From Magicicada septendecula (taxonomy: Eukaryota > Arthropoda > Insecta > Hemiptera > Cicadidae), in assembly GCA_034769895.1 (NCBI GenBank), contig JAWRYS010000699.1, positions 1 through 64,000 on the forward strand: a stretch of DNA of 64,000 nucleotides, read 5' to 3'. This document shows, piece by piece, positions 1-12,739 of the stretch. A program made the translations under genes and the position numbers. The notes under the pieces were generated by a model. The model was not told where the DNA came from, did no database searches, and saw nothing but the letters and a program-made list of their open reading frames with translations. Each line of letters starts with the position of its first letter. The stretch's first letter is position 1.

Positions 1-971
1 AGTGTTTGACACTTAACAAAACATCTTTATATAGTCCATTCTGCTTTGTCAATTAATCAATTTACCATGGTTTAATATCAGTTCTATTGCTATATTTGTT
101 AACACAACATAAAAAAAATGGAATTAATATCATTAATTGACATTCCTTTAATCTAACTGTATCATCTGTTACATACAAAAACACAACACAAATACTATGA
201 TATAACACTGTGCTAAGACATAAAACATGCACATTTTACAAAAAAAATTCTATACTCATTGGTTAGTCCCTTGTCAGCTAATTTACTCATTATTCTGACA
301 CTGTCTATGTCATATTTACTATTTATATGGGTTTCAACATCCGTATACTTACTGATGTTTGACTTACAAAAATTACAATAAATTGAACACTGTTGCTCCA
401 CCTCACCTCACAGTTCTAATAATCTTGTTACATTTACAGTTTATATGGGTTTCACTCTTGTTATAAATGTTATTGTGACCGTGTTATAATTTGTTAACCC
501 TATGAACTCTATATGTGACAATTATTTGTATGTTTCATGTATCTATAATCATGTGTATCTATATTTTTGTTACATCAATTAACTTAATTATTTACTAATA
601 TTTCTCTTACATAATATTACATGTTTGGGCCTATTATCCCTCACTTTGTATTTTGATTATCTGGATATAATGATACATTAACTGAAACCATTTGTTTCTT
701 TATAGTCCTGGTTCATAAGCTGTTTGTCTTTACAATTCTTTGTTTGGTCAATACTGAAAATTCATGTCATAGTTGGGGTTTGAAGATATCTGCATCACTT
801 AGCCTAAATCATTAATTTGGATACGGTCAGTTGTCTTACTAGTCAGTCTGAAATTGTTAGTAGTTCTTCTACACTATCATCTTTGAAGATATTGTTCTTC
901 TTGTTAGCTTCTTAACCAAAGTCTTCATTAAATCAGGTAAGATATTATGTTGTTCCAAATGTAATGTTACA
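1..971 (-). repeat. Array 1 LTR, partial (5' part, cut by window start)
   Basis: This is the 5' (U3-side) end of the LTR that serves as 3' LTR of unit 1. It starts at 971 on the minus strand with TGTAACATTACA and matches the complete LTR to its right up to the window edge. It carries single-base losses in homopolymers relative to the other copies, for example an AAA run reduced to AA near 145. Confidence 0.8.
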
Positions 972-2367
972 TATTACCCTGCCACCAAATTTGATCATTT
1001 TAATAAAATATTGTTTTTGTTGAAATTATCAATTATCTTATCTTTCACATTATCATTTGTTATTCTTATTATGATCTGGTATACTTGTCTTTAATTATAA
1101 GTGTTCTATCCCTGGAACATGTTACTTCCCTAACAAATTAATCACCATATATTCTGGAATCAGTCGGGGGGCTCTCTTGACCTAATACCCCGCTGTCCTT
1201 ACAATACATAATACATAAATAATATCGATTGCTGGAGCTATCTCGTCAGTCAATCACATTTAATAATCACTAGTCTATTCACGACTAAAATAAATAAAAT
1301 AATATAATATATTCTTGGATTGTTCACTCAGTCTAACTTCTCAGATCTAAATATTTCTTTCCATTGATTCTTTCAGATGTTTATTTTCTTGTGGCGATAT
1401 TAATAACATTTTTTATTTTTAATTGGCACTATCTTCCTTCCTTCTTTATCAGTACTGCTTAATCTTCATTTTTCATTCACTATCTTCATTCAATTAAAAC
1501 ATAACAAGTATCTGTATCTTTAGTTGTTGTGGATTCTCTCACAATCATGATAGGTTATTTGTAATAAATTCGTTTCTAGTCTTGTCTCATTTTCATCGTT
1601 GATTGTCTACATTTGTCCTTTCTTATTCATTTTATATCACTATAGTTTCTTCTAATTTATGGATGTTGTATCTTTCTTTTATATTCCAATAATAAGTTCA
1701 TAACTGTGTTTAATAAGAGGTGCTTATTTTGTTTAGAATTTGGAAATTTATCCCCAGTTGTTTATCTGTTTGATTCATCATAACATTATCAAACTGTACT
1801 GTAAGTTGTCCTTACTGTTCATTTGAATTCTGATATATTCAAATTTGTTTATTATTTGGCTTAATTTAAAGTTATATTCTGGATTATCAAAGTTGGTAAG
1901 ATGGGCTTGCTATGTTCTTTGAGTTTTGAGGTTTTATAATAATAAATTCTTCACTTCCAAATTAATTCTCATACATAATTAGTTGTAAGTTGTTCTTACT
2001 ATTTCTTTAGAATTTTGGTGGTTTTATAATAATAAATTCTTCAATTCCAAATTAATTCTCATAAATAATTAGTTGTAAGTGATCTTACTATTTCTTTAGA
2101 ATTTTGTGGTTTATCACAACTTCTACACTTCTTATTATAGTGCTTATTGTCATATGTCCTTCTGTACCCAGTATTGATGATCTTTGGCAATTTTCGTTAT
2201 GTCGGTCAGTTGCTCATACCTTCATTTGTATGGTTCTGTTTCTTTATTCTTTATTCATATTATTGTTCCTCAATGAAACTTATTTCTCGTCTCCTTAAAA
2301 TGGTTCTTTGGCCGTAGTCGGTTAGCGTAGCATCCGTCCCTTTTCTTGATGGTGTGTGGTATATAAT

Positions 2368-3284
2368 TTATCCCGGGTCCATAATCTCATTTGACCTTAT
2401 TGTCCGCACTACCATTGTCTTTTTAATTATTTCTTTCCTTGCGGCATCTCTCGCTTCTTCCTTGTACTCCATTCTTCCCGATCTTATTCTTTCATTTGCT
2501 GCAAAGCTTATTCGACTCATCCTATCATATTGTTGATTAAAACAATATGTTACTGGTCCATCAATGACTAATGATATCATTGATATCTTCCCACGTATTT
2601 CTATTTCTGGTATTTCCCATTTATCTCTGGTATTCTCTAAGTTGTAAACTATAGTTTTGTGGTAAGTCATTATTGACATTGCTTTTAATCTCCTCCTATA
2701 GTCTCTGGCATTCATGATTTCTTCATTGTTGGTAATTGGAATATTCAGTACATTAATTAACCCATTGTTCATCATCTCCCACTCTTCCGGTGTTTTTATC
2801 AATTCTTTAGATGCGTTCTTCTTACTTTCTTTCGTTCCACTTCATCATCCTTAGTATTTCTTTGTTTTCGTTAGTTTTCTTTTCAGGTAATACTACTCCT
2901 GGTTCCTCTGTTTTGTCGTTTGGTATTCCTTCTGTTTCTGGTTTGCCATCATTTTTTATTTCTTCGGTCTTCTCCTTTCTTAATTTTTCTCTTTTTAATC
3001 TGTCCTCTCTCATTTCCTTAATGTCCGCTTTTAATTTTTCCCTAAACAGTATATTATCATTTATTATTTCTTTGGTCATGTCCTCCATGAATTCCATCAT
3101 ACGTTTAATCATTTCTCGCGTCTTCTCACCTTCCGTTTGTGTGTTTCTTCTGGTTGTTTTTCCGGATCCTTTCTTGTTATAATTTCTATTTCCTCAACGG
3201 CGTCGCTTCTTTGTCTTCCATATTTAACTCGTCTACCTTCTCGGTTTCGGCCGCTCGTTTTCGCGATACCTCTCGCTTCCGCAT
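2368..3284 (-). pseudogene. gag-like gene, unit 1, broken by four single-base deletions
   Basis: This is the same gene as the intact copy in unit 2 but 4 bases shorter. Single bases are missing near 2800, 2853, 3143 and 3196, each in a homopolymer run (AAA, TTTT, GG, CC). The frame is open only in pieces (2368-2802 and 2822-3112). Because every lesion is a homopolymer shortening, and similar ones occur in the neighbouring LTR and non-coding sequence, consensus-sequencing error is as likely as true decay. Confidence 0.7.
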
Positions 3285-3366
3285 CTTTTTTATTTTGGTT
3301 TATTTGTCTATTAATAATAATTTAATTTATATTAAATTACACGCCTCACACGTTGGTGCGCCAATT

Positions 3367-6155
3367 TGTAACCAGTATTTTTATTTGTATAGGGTTGAAT
3401 CTTATTGAAATGTATCCTCTGTTTGTAACCAGAGAATATATCGTTACATACAATGTTATTATAAATCAGTTACTTGTATATATGTCGTGTGCACTTAAAT
3501 TACACCGCCGTGGGAAGTGTCAACTTGCAATAAAGGTAAATAATGTAGCGCCAAACTCGCACTGGAGTCGTCGATGTGTAATTATAAATGTGTTATGTTG
3601 AACGGCGAATGGTTTTGTAAATTGCCGCTTACTCCCACTATGCTCCACGTTTCCGTGACCTCACTCAACGATGCCAACTGTCGGGTTCGCTGCAATCTGT
3701 CAATTCTATTTACTAAATGTAACAGCAATAATAACGACACACAAATACTATCAAACATATATCCTCGTGGAATCCTTTATTCGGAAAAAACACTGGTTAA
3801 CTGTTTTAATAAATTTTAAACAGGATAATCACAATTGTATCGTAAGCTATAGGTCTTCTTTTACCAGTTGGCAGCAGTAGCTGTTCAGTATTTCTACGAG
3901 ACCAGAACAATGCTTTTGTTAACGTTTTTAAATAAAATATATTAATTATCTCAGGGCGCATATGGTTCGGGGATAATAATTATACAAAATATTACACTAT
4001 TAATCAAAATACAAGTTTACAATTACAGGATATTACAACGTTAGAGTGATACGTGCACACAGAAATTGTATAGTGGTTACCAGTTTTAAAAAGGTTATGT
4101 CCAGTTCAGGCTTTGATAGTTATTATGTGAATTAAAAGTTCTTGTTGTGTTTAAAAAGGTGTTAATCTTATATGGTGTTATTAGTGGTTGTTTCTAGTGT
4201 TCGTGTTATATGGTGTCCGTAGTTTAGTTGATTATTGCTTAACAGTAGAGTATAAAAATGTGTGTGTTGTAGTACGATATAATGAGATGTCAGAATCACC
4301 AAATCCTCTTCTTGTACTCTTCTTGGTTGAAGATGGGGCCCAAGTACACGTCAAATCTTCTTTCTCGTCCCTCGTCCACTTCAAATCTTCTTCCTAGTTG
4401 TTATTTCTTCTAATCCATATAATGGGTAGTCTTCAGTTATTGCAAAAAGTTCGTGTAGTGTACTTCTAACTGTATTTATCTAGTTGTATTGTTTTTTCAC
4501 ATTTTATAACACATAATGTAAGACGATTTACGAACGCGTCTATCTGCTAAGATCGTTGTCAAAGAAGTCCCATTTTATTTATCCGAAATTTCTGGTTGCT
4601 AAGGGTAAACTTGGAATCTGGTTGGTTAATTCGGATCTACATTGTCACATACTTTCGTTATTTCAAAGTCTAAAATTTGTTCAAAATCTTTAAATTAACA
4701 TAACTTTTCTGTACTGAATGGGAATTTAAAACCATTATCAGCATTATTTTGATCTTCTCATTTGTTACATTTAGACACCAAACATGCCTATTTTTATTTA
4801 AAAAATATGGATGTTACAATTTTATTATTTGGAATTTTCTTAAATAACTTGATATGTGTTATTTTGTTTCTATATTCCTTGTATACATTATTACCTATAA
4901 ATACATCTACCTTTTCCAATTTGCTTTACAAAATTTCTAATATTATTGTTCAAAATTTACTAAAGTTGGTTTCACCTGGCCTCTGTAATGGCATTACTTT
5001 CATCACCATGTTTTAAAATCTTTAACAATTAAATTAACTTTTAACACTCATCAAAATTGTTTAACATATAACGTTATTTTAACAACACAAAAAATATATT
5101 ACTCCAATAGTCAAATTCATGCCCACATGGCTATGATTATACCAAATCCTTGCACAAATAATTGTTTTCTACTCAGACTGTATAAGTGTTTGACACTTAA
5201 CAAAACATCTTTATATAGTCCATTCTGCTTTGTCAATTAATCAATTTACCATGGTTTAATATCAGTTCTATTGCTATATTTGTTAACACAACATAAAAAA
5301 AATGGAATTAATATCATTAAATTGACATTCCTTTAATCTAACTGTATCATCTGTTACATACAAAAACACAACACAAATACTATGATATAACACTGTGCTA
5401 AAACATAAAACATGCACATTTTACAAAAAAATTCTATACTCATTGGTTAGTCCCTTGTCAGCTAATTTACTCATTATTCTGACACTGTCTATGTCATATT
5501 TACTATTTATATGGGTTTCAACATCCGTATACTTACTGATGTTTGACTTACAAAAATTACAATAAATTGAACACTGTTGCTCCACCTCACCTCACAGTTC
5601 TAATAATCTTGTTACATTTACAGTTTATATGGGTTTCACTCTTGTTATAAATGTTATTGTGACCGTGTTATAATTTGTTAACCCTATGAACTCTATATGT
5701 GACAATTATTTGTATGTTTCATGTATCTATAATCATGTGTATCTATATTTTTGTTACATCAATTAACTTAATTATTTACTAATATTTCTCTTACATAATA
5801 TTACATGTTTGGGCCTATTATCCCTCACTTTGTATTTTGATTATCTGGATATAATGATACATTAACTGAAACCATTTGTTTCTTTATAGTCCTGGTTCAT
5901 AAGCTGTTTGTCTTTACAATTCTTTGTTTGGTCAATACTGAAAATTCATGTCATAGTTGGGGTTTGAAGATATCTGCATCACTTAGCCTAAATCATTAAT
6001 TTGGATACGGTCAGTTGTCTTACTAGTCAGTCTGAAATTGTTAGTAGTTCTTCTACACTATCATCTTTGAAGATATTGTTCTTCTTGTTAGCTTCTTAAC
6101 CAAAGTCTTCATTAAATCAGGTAAGATATTATGTTGTTCCAAATGTAATGTTACA
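3367..6155 (-). repeat. Array 1 LTR of unit 1 (2789 bp)
   Basis: The LTR is bounded by TGTAACC and GTTACA, a 6-bp inverted terminal repeat. On the minus strand its 3' end is followed by AAT and then the primer site at 3344-3363. It belongs to the left-hand LTR subtype, which lacks the 11-bp extra block seen in LTRs 4-7. A C is missing from a CCC run near 3507. It contains no convincing gene; short ORFs on both strands look random. Confidence 0.85.
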
Positions 6156-6170
6156 TATTACCCTGCCACC
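6156..6170 (-). other. Polypurine-tract candidate, array 1 (representative)
   Basis: On the minus strand GGTGGCAGGGTAATA lies directly before the LTR start TGTAAC. In LTR retroelements the polypurine tract primes plus-strand DNA at this point. The tract is impure, with T and C inside it, so it is a weak match. The same sequence lies at 972-986 and just right of each other LTR start. Confidence 0.45.
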
Positions 6171-6309
6171 AAATTTGATCATTTTAATAAAATATTGTTT
6201 TTGTTGAAATTATCAATTATCTTATCTTTCACATTATCATTTGTTATTCTTATTATGATCTGGTATACTTGTCTTTAATTATAAGTGTTCTATCCCTGGA
6301 ACATGTTAC

Positions 6310-6382
6310 TTCCCTAACAAATTAATCACCATATATTCTGGAATCAGTCGGGGGGCTCTCTTGACCTAATACCCCGCTGTCC
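6310..6382 (-). other. Conserved patch in the 3' non-coding region, array 1 type
   Basis: Read on the minus strand, this more GC-rich patch runs GGACAG, 15 nt, AGAGAGCC, CCCC, GACT and later GTTAGGGAA. Array 2 has the same order of blocks at the equivalent place before its 3' LTR. Equivalent positions are about 1126-1198, 11499-11571, 16683-16755, 21879-21951, 27078-27150 and 32274-32346. It may be a relic of the 3' end of a lost pol or env frame, or a cis-acting RNA element. Similarity is seen directly; function is unknown. Confidence 0.45.
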
Positions 6383-7112
6383 TTACAATACATAATACAT
6401 AAATAATATCGATTGCTGGAGCTATCTCGTCAGTCAATCACATTTAATAATCACTAGTCTATTCACGACTAAAATAAATAAAATAATATAATATATTCTT
6501 GGGATTGTTCACTCAGTCTAACTTCTCAGATCTAAATATTTCTTTCCATTGATTCTTTCAGATGTTTATTTTCTTGTGGCGATATTAATAATATTTTTTA
6601 TTTTTAATTGGCACTATCTTCCTTCCTTCTTTATCAGTACTGCTTAATCTTCATTTTTCATTCACTATCTTCATTCAATTAAAACATAACAAGTATCTGT
6701 ATCTTTAGTTGTTGTGGATTCTCTCACAATCATGATAGGTTATTTGTAATAAATTCGTTTCTAGTCTTGTCTCATTTTCATCGTTGATTGTCTACATTTG
6801 TCCTTTCTTATTCATTTTATATCACTATAGTTTCTTCTAATTTATGGATGTTGTATCTTTCTTTTATATTCCAATAATAAGTTCATAACTGTGTTTAATA
6901 AGAGGTGCTTATTTTGTTTAGAATTTGGAAATTTATCCCCAGTTGTTTATCTGTTTGATTCATCATAACATTATCAAACTGTACTGTAAGTTGTCCTTAC
7001 TGTTCATTTGAATTCTGATATATTCAAATTTGTTTATTTGGCTTAATTTAAAGTTATATTCTGGATTATCAAAGTTGGTAAGATGGGCTTGCTATGTTCT
7101 TTGAGTTTTGAG

Positions 7113-7292
7113 GTTTTATAATAATAAATTCTTCACTTCCAAATTAATTCTCATACATAATTAGTTGTAAGTTGTTCTTACTATTTCTTTAGAATTTTGG
7201 TGGTTTTATAATAATAAATTCTTCAATTCCAAATTAATTCTCATAAATAATTAGTTGTAAGTTGATCTTACTATTTCTTTAGAATTTTGTGG
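7113..7292. repeat. 90-bp tandem duplication within the array 1 internal region
   Basis: Two adjacent 90-bp copies (7113-7202 and 7203-7292) begin with gttttataataataaattc and end near ttctttagaatttt, differing at a few bases. Each contains GTAAG-N5-CTTAC, a short inverted repeat. A third, more diverged copy of the hairpin motif lies further left. The duplication is present in every unit (for example 1931-2110), so it predates array growth. Confidence 0.75.
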
Positions 7293-7550
7293 TTTATCAC
7301 AACTTCTACACTTCTTATTATAGTGCTTATTGTCATATGTCCTTCTGTACCCAGTATTGATGATCTTTGGCAATTTTCGTTATGTCGGTCAGTTGCTCAT
7401 ACCTTCATTTGTATGGTTCTGTTTCTTTATTCTTTATTCATATTATTGTTCCTCAATGAAACTTATTTCTCGTCTCCTTAAAATGGTTCTTTGGCCGTAG
7501 TCGGTTAGCGTAGCATCCGTCCCTTTTCTTGATGGTGTGTGGTATATAAT

Positions 7551-8471
7551 TTATCCCGGGTCCATAATCTCATTTGACCTTATTGTCCGCACTACCATTG
7601 TCTTTTTAATTATTTCTTTCCTTGCGGCATCTCTCGCTTCTTCCTTGTACTCCATTCTTCCCGATCTTATTCTTTCATTTGCTGCAAAGCTTATTCGACT
7701 CATCCTATCATATTGTTGATTAAAACAATATGTTACTGGTCCATCAATGACTAATGATATCATTGATATCTTCCCACGTATTTCTATTTCTGGTATTTCC
7801 CATTTATCTCTGGTATTCTCTAAGTTGTAAACTATAGTTTTGTGGTAAGTCATTATTGACATTGCTTTTAATCTCCTCCTATAGTCTCTGGCATTCATGA
7901 TTTCTTCATTGTTGGTAATTGGAATATTCAGTACATTAATTAACCCATTGTTCATCATCTCCCACTCTTCCGGTGTTTTTATCAAATTCTTTAGATGCGT
8001 TCTTCTTACTTTCTTTCGTTCCACTTCATCATCCTTAGTATTTTCTTTGTTTTCGTTAGTTTTCTTTTCAGGTAATACTACTCCTGGTTCCTCTGTTTTG
8101 TCGTTTGGTATTCCTTCTGTTTCTGGTTTGCCATCATTTTTTATTTCTTCGGTCTTCTCCTTTCTTAATTTTTCTCTTTTTAATCTGTCCTCTCTCATTT
8201 CCTTAATGTCCGCTTTTAATTTTTCCCTAAACAGTATATTATCATTTATTATTTCTTTGGTCATGTCCTCCATGAATTCCATCATACGTTTAATCATTTC
8301 TCGCGTCTTCTCACCTTCCGTTTGTGTGGTTTCTTCTGGTTGTTTTTCCGGATCCTTTCTTGTTATAATTTCTATTTCCTCAACCGGCGTCGCTTCTTTG
8401 TCTTCCATATTTAACTCGTCTACCTTCTCGGTTTCGGCCGCTCGTTTTCGCGATACCTCTCGCTTCCTCAT
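7551..8471 (-). CDS. Gag-like coiled-coil protein, array 1 unit 2 (306 aa, intact)
   Basis: This is the only gene of the element, placed 80 bases after the primer-binding site, as expected for gag. The start is the first ATG after that site. The protein opens with a basic stretch (residues 2-10, RKREVSRKR), then an acidic region (16-55), a probable coiled coil (57-115), a charged low-complexity linker (116-150), a basic patch (152-158) and a C-terminal half. The segment GLINVLNIPIT (176-186) is shared with the array 2 protein. I see no CCHC zinc knuckle and no protease. Gag proteins package element RNA into particles; that role is inferred from position, since I do not recognise a capsid domain. 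The frame is open for 36 more codons after the TAA stop. Near-identical intact copies lie in units 4 and 6. Confidence 0.65.
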   Translation of the reverse strand: MRKREVSRKRAAETEKVDELNMEDKEATPVEEIEIITRKDPEKQPEETTQTEGEKTREMIKRMMEFMEDMTKEIINDNILFREKLKADIKEMREDRLKREKLRKEKTEEIKNDGKPETEGIPNDKTEEPGVVLPEKKTNENKENTKDDEVERKKVRRTHLKNLIKTPEEWEMMNNGLINVLNIPITNNEEIMNARDYRRRLKAMSIMTYHKTIVYNLENTRDKWEIPEIEIRGKISMISLVIDGPVTYCFNQQYDRMSRISFAANERIRSGRMEYKEEARDAARKEIIKKTMVVRTIRSNEIMDPG

Positions 8472-8530
8472 CTTGTTTATTTTGGTTTATTTGTCTATTA
8501 ATAATAATTTAATTTATATTAAATTACACG

Positions 8531-8550
8531 CCTCACACGTTGGTGCGCCA
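8531..8550 (-). other. Primer-binding site, array 1 (representative)
   Basis: On the minus strand the LTR end GTTACA is followed by AAT and then TGGCGCACCAACGTGTGAGG. The classical site complementary to lysine tRNA (CUU) is TGGCGCCCAACGTGGGGC. The match is good apart from one inserted A after TGGCGC and small changes near the end. Other copies are at 3344-3363, 13720-13739, 18908-18927, 24104-24123, 29300-29319 and 34496-34515 (the last has a further substitution). It would prime minus-strand DNA synthesis; the internal insertion may weaken pairing. Confidence 0.65.
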
Positions 8551-8553
8551 ATT

Positions 8554-11344
8554 TGTAACCAGTATTTTTATTTGTATAGGGTTGAATCTTATTGAAATGT
8601 ATCCTCTGTTTGTAACCAGAGAATATATCGTTACATACAATGTTATTATAAATCAGTTACTTGTATATATGTCGTGTGCACTTAAATTACACCGCCCGTG
8701 GGAAGTGTCAACTTGCAATAAAGGTAAATAATGTAGCGCCAAACTCGCACTGGAGTCGTCGATGTGTAATTATAAATGTGTTATGTTGAACGGCGAATGG
8801 TTTTGTAAATTGCCGCTTACTCCCACTATGCTCCACGTTTCCGTGACCTCACTCAACGATGCCAACTGTCGGGTTCGCTGCAATCTGTCAATTCTATTTA
8901 CTAAATGTAACAGCAATAATAACGACACACAAATACTATCAAACATATATCCTCGTGGAATCCTTTATTCGGAAAAAACACTGGTTAACTGTTTTAATAA
9001 ATTTTAAACAGGATAATCACAATTGTATCGTAAGCTATAGGTCTTCTTTTACCAGTTGGCAGCAGTAGCTGTTCAGTATTTCTACGAGACCAGAACAATG
9101 CTTTTGTTAACGTTTTTAAATAAAATATATTAATTATCTCAGGGCGCATATGGTTCGGGGATAATAATTATACAAAATATTACACTATTAATCAAAATAC
9201 AAGTTTACAATTACAGGATATTACAACGTTAGAGTGATACGTGCACACAGAAATTGTATAGTGGTTACCAGTTTTAAAAAGGTTATGTCCAGTTCAGGCT
9301 TTGATAGTTATTATGTGAATTAAAAGTTCTTGTTGTGTTTAAAAAGGTGTTAATCTTATATGGTGTTATTAGTGGTTGTTTCTAGTGTTCGTGTTATATG
9401 GTGTCCGTAGTTTAGTTGATTATTGCTTAACAGTAGAGTATACAAATGTGTGTGTTGTAGTACGATATAATGAGATGTCAGAATCACCAAATCCTCTTCT
9501 TGTACTCTTCTTGGTTGAAGATGGGGCCCACGTACACGTCAAATCTTCTTTCTCGTCCCTCGTCCACTTCAAATCTTCTTCCTAGTTGTTATTTCTTCTA
9601 ATCCATATAATGGGTAGTCTTCAGTTATTGCAAAAAGTTCGTGTAGTGTACTTCTAACTGTATTTATCTAGTTGTATTGTTTTTTCACATTTTATAACAC
9701 ATAATGTAAGACGATTTAAGAACGCGTCTATCTGCTAAGATCGTTGTCAAAGAAGTCCCATTTTATTTATCCGAAATTTCTGGTTGCTAAGGGTAAACTT
9801 GGAATCTGGTTGGTTAATTCGGATCTACATTGTCACATACTTTCGTTATTTCAAAGTCTAAAATTTGTTCAAAATCTTTAAATTAACATAACTTTTCTGT
9901 ACTGAATGGGAATTTAAAACCATTATCAGCATTATTTTGATCTTCTCATTTGTTACATTTAGACACCAAACATGCCTATTTTTATTTAAAAAATATGGAT
10001 GTTACAATTTTATTATTTGGAATTTTCTTAAATAACTTGATATGTGTTATTTTGTTTCTATATTCCTTGTATACATTATTACCTATAAATACATCTACCT
10101 TTTCCAATTTGCTTTACAAAATTTCTAATATTATTGTTCAAAATTTACTAAAGTTGGTTTCACCTGGCCTCTGTAATGGCATTACTTTCATCACCATGTT
10201 TTAAAATCTTTAACAATTAAATTAACTTTTAACACTCATCAAAATTGTTTAACATATAACGTTATTTTAACAACACAAAAAATATATTACTCCAATAGTC
10301 AAATTCATGCCCACATGGCTATGATTATACCAAATCCTTGCACAAATAATTGTTTTCTACTCAGACTGTATAAGTGTTTGACACTTAACAAAACATCTTT
10401 ATATAGTCCATTCTGCTTTGTCAATTAATCAATTTACCATGGTTTAATATCAGTTCTATTGCTATATTTGTTAACACAACATAAAAAAAATGGAATTAAT
10501 ATCATTAAATTGACATTCCTTTAATCTAACTGTATCATCTGTTACATACAAAAAACACAACACAAATACTATGATATAACACTGTGCTTAAACATAAAAC
10601 ATGCACATTTTACAAAAAAATTCTATACTCATTGGTTAGTCCCTTGTCAGCTAATTTACTCATTATTCTGACACTGTCTATGTCATATTTACTATTTATA
10701 TGGGTTTCAACATCCGTATACTTACTGATGTTTGACTTACAAAAATTACAATAAATTGAACACTGTTGCTCCACCTCACCTCACAGTTCTAATAATCTTG
10801 TTACATTTACAGTTTATATGGGTTTCACTCTTGTTATAAATGTTATTGTGACCGTGTTATAATTTGTTAACCCTATGAACTCTATATGTGACAATTATTT
10901 GTATGTTTCATGTATCTATAATCATGTGTATCTATATTTTTGTTACATCAATTAACTTAATTATTTACTAATATTTCTCTTACATAATATTACATGTTTG
11001 GGCCTATTATCCCTCACTTTGTATTTTGATTATCTGGATATAATGATACATTAACTGAAACCATTTGTTTCTTTATAGTCCTGGTTCATAAGCTGTTTGT
11101 CTTTACAATTCTTTGTTTGGTCAATACTGAAAATTCATGTCATAGTTGGGGTTTGAAGATATCTGCATCACTTAGCCTAAATCATTAATTTGGATACGGT
11201 CAGTTGTCTTACTAGTCAGTCTGAAATTGTTAGTAGTTCTTCTACACTATCATCTTTGAAGATATTGTTCTTCTTGTTAGCTTCTTAACCAAAGTCTTCA
11301 TTAAATCAGGTAAGATATTATGTTGTTCCAAATGTAATGTTACA
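8554..11344 (-). repeat. Array 1 LTR of unit 2 (2791 bp)
   Basis: This LTR has TGTAAC...GTTACA ends and lies between the primer site of unit 2 and the purine tract of unit 3. It is the left-hand subtype, matching LTR 1 at diagnostic sites such as aataaaggtaaataatgtagcgcc. A relatively GC-rich block at about 8690-8890 lies close to the LTR's 3' end and is probably R/U5 sequence. Confidence 0.85.
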
Positions 11345-12739
11345 TATTACCCTGCCACCAAATTTGATCATTTTAATAAAATATTGTTTTTGTTGAAATT
11401 ATCAATTATCTTATCTTTCACATTATCATTTGTTATTCTTATTATGATCTGGTATACTTGTCTTTAATTATAAGTGTTCTATCCCTGGAACATGTTACTT
11501 CCCTAACAAATTAATCACCATATATTCTGGAATCAGTCGGAGGGCTCTCTTGACCTAATACCCCGCTGTCCTTACAATACATAATACATAAATAATATCG
11601 ATTGCTGGAGCTATCTCGTCAGTCAATCACATTTAATAATCACTAGTCTATTCACGACTAAAATAAATAAAATAATATAATATATTCTTGGGATTGTTCA
11701 CTCAGTCTAACTTCTCAGATCTAAATATTTCTTTCCATTGATTCTTTCAGATGTTTATTTTCTTGTGGCGATATTAATAACATTTTTTATTTTTAATTGG
11801 CACTATCTTCCTTCCTTCTTTATCAGTACTGCTTAATCTTCATTTTTCATTCACTATCTTCATTCAATTAAAACATAACAAGTATCTGTATCTTTAGTTG
11901 TTGTGGATTCTCTCACAATCATGATAGGTTATTTGTAATAAATTCGTTTCTAGTCTTGTCTCATTTTCATCGTTGATTGTCTACATTTGTCCTTTCTTAT
12001 TCATTTTATATCACTATAGTTTCTTCTAATTTATGGATGTTGTATCTTTCTTTTATATTCCAATAATAAGTTCATAACTGTGTTTAATAAGAGGTGCTTA
12101 TTTTGTTTAGAATTTGGAAATTTATTCCCAGTTGTTTATCTGTTTGATTCATCATAACATTATCAAACTGTACTGTAAGTTGTCCTTACTGTTCATTTGA
12201 ATTCTGATATATTCAAATTTGTTTATTTGGCTTAATTTAAAGTTATATTCTGGATTATCAAAGTTGGTAAGATGGGCTTGCTATGTTCTTTGAGTTTTGA
12301 GGTTTTATAATAATAAATTCTTCACTTCCAAATTAATTCTCATACATAATTAGTTGTAAGTTGTTCTTACTATTTCTTTAGAATTTTGGTGGTTTTATAA
12401 TAATAAATTCTTCAATTCCAAATTAATTCTCATAAATAATTAGTTGTAAGTTGATCTTACTATTTCTTTAGAATTTTGTGGTTTATCACAACTTCTACAC
12501 TTCTTATTATAGTGCTTATTGTCATATGTCCTTCTGTACCCAGTATTGATGATCTTTGGCAATTTTCGTTATGTCGGTCAGTTGCTCATACCTTCATTTG
12601 TATGGTTCTGTTTCTTTATTCTTTATTCATATTATTGTTCCTCAATGAAACTTATTTCTCGTCTCCTTAAAATGGTTCTTTGGCCGTAGTCGGTTAGCGT
12701 AGCATCCGTCCCTTTTCTTGATGGTGTGTGGTATATAAT

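Larger units (their letters stand above)
6156..7550 (-). other. Gene-free 3' part of the array 1 internal region (representative)
   Basis: About 1.4 kb lies between the gag stop and the next LTR in every unit. No minus-strand ORF of useful size and no reverse transcriptase, protease or integrase motif is visible. Contents are a 36-codon open stretch just after the gag stop (7443-7550), a 90-bp direct duplication (7113-7292), three copies of a GTAAG-N5-CTTAC inverted motif, the conserved patch at 6310-6382 and the polypurine candidate. A full element would normally carry pol here, so this is the body of a non-autonomous derivative. Confidence 0.7.

Noticed and set aside
7897-8595. 232-codon plus-strand ORF opposite array 1 gag, open in units 2-7
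   Set aside because: It is antisense to gag, rich in S, F and L as expected from the complement of a K/E/R-rich gene, and runs on into the LTR. No independent support.
9690-9697. TATAAAAT on the minus strand of the array 1 LTR as promoter
   Set aside because: Such strings are frequent in this AT-rich LTR, and unlike array 2 there is no composition step or paired poly(A) signal that singles it out.
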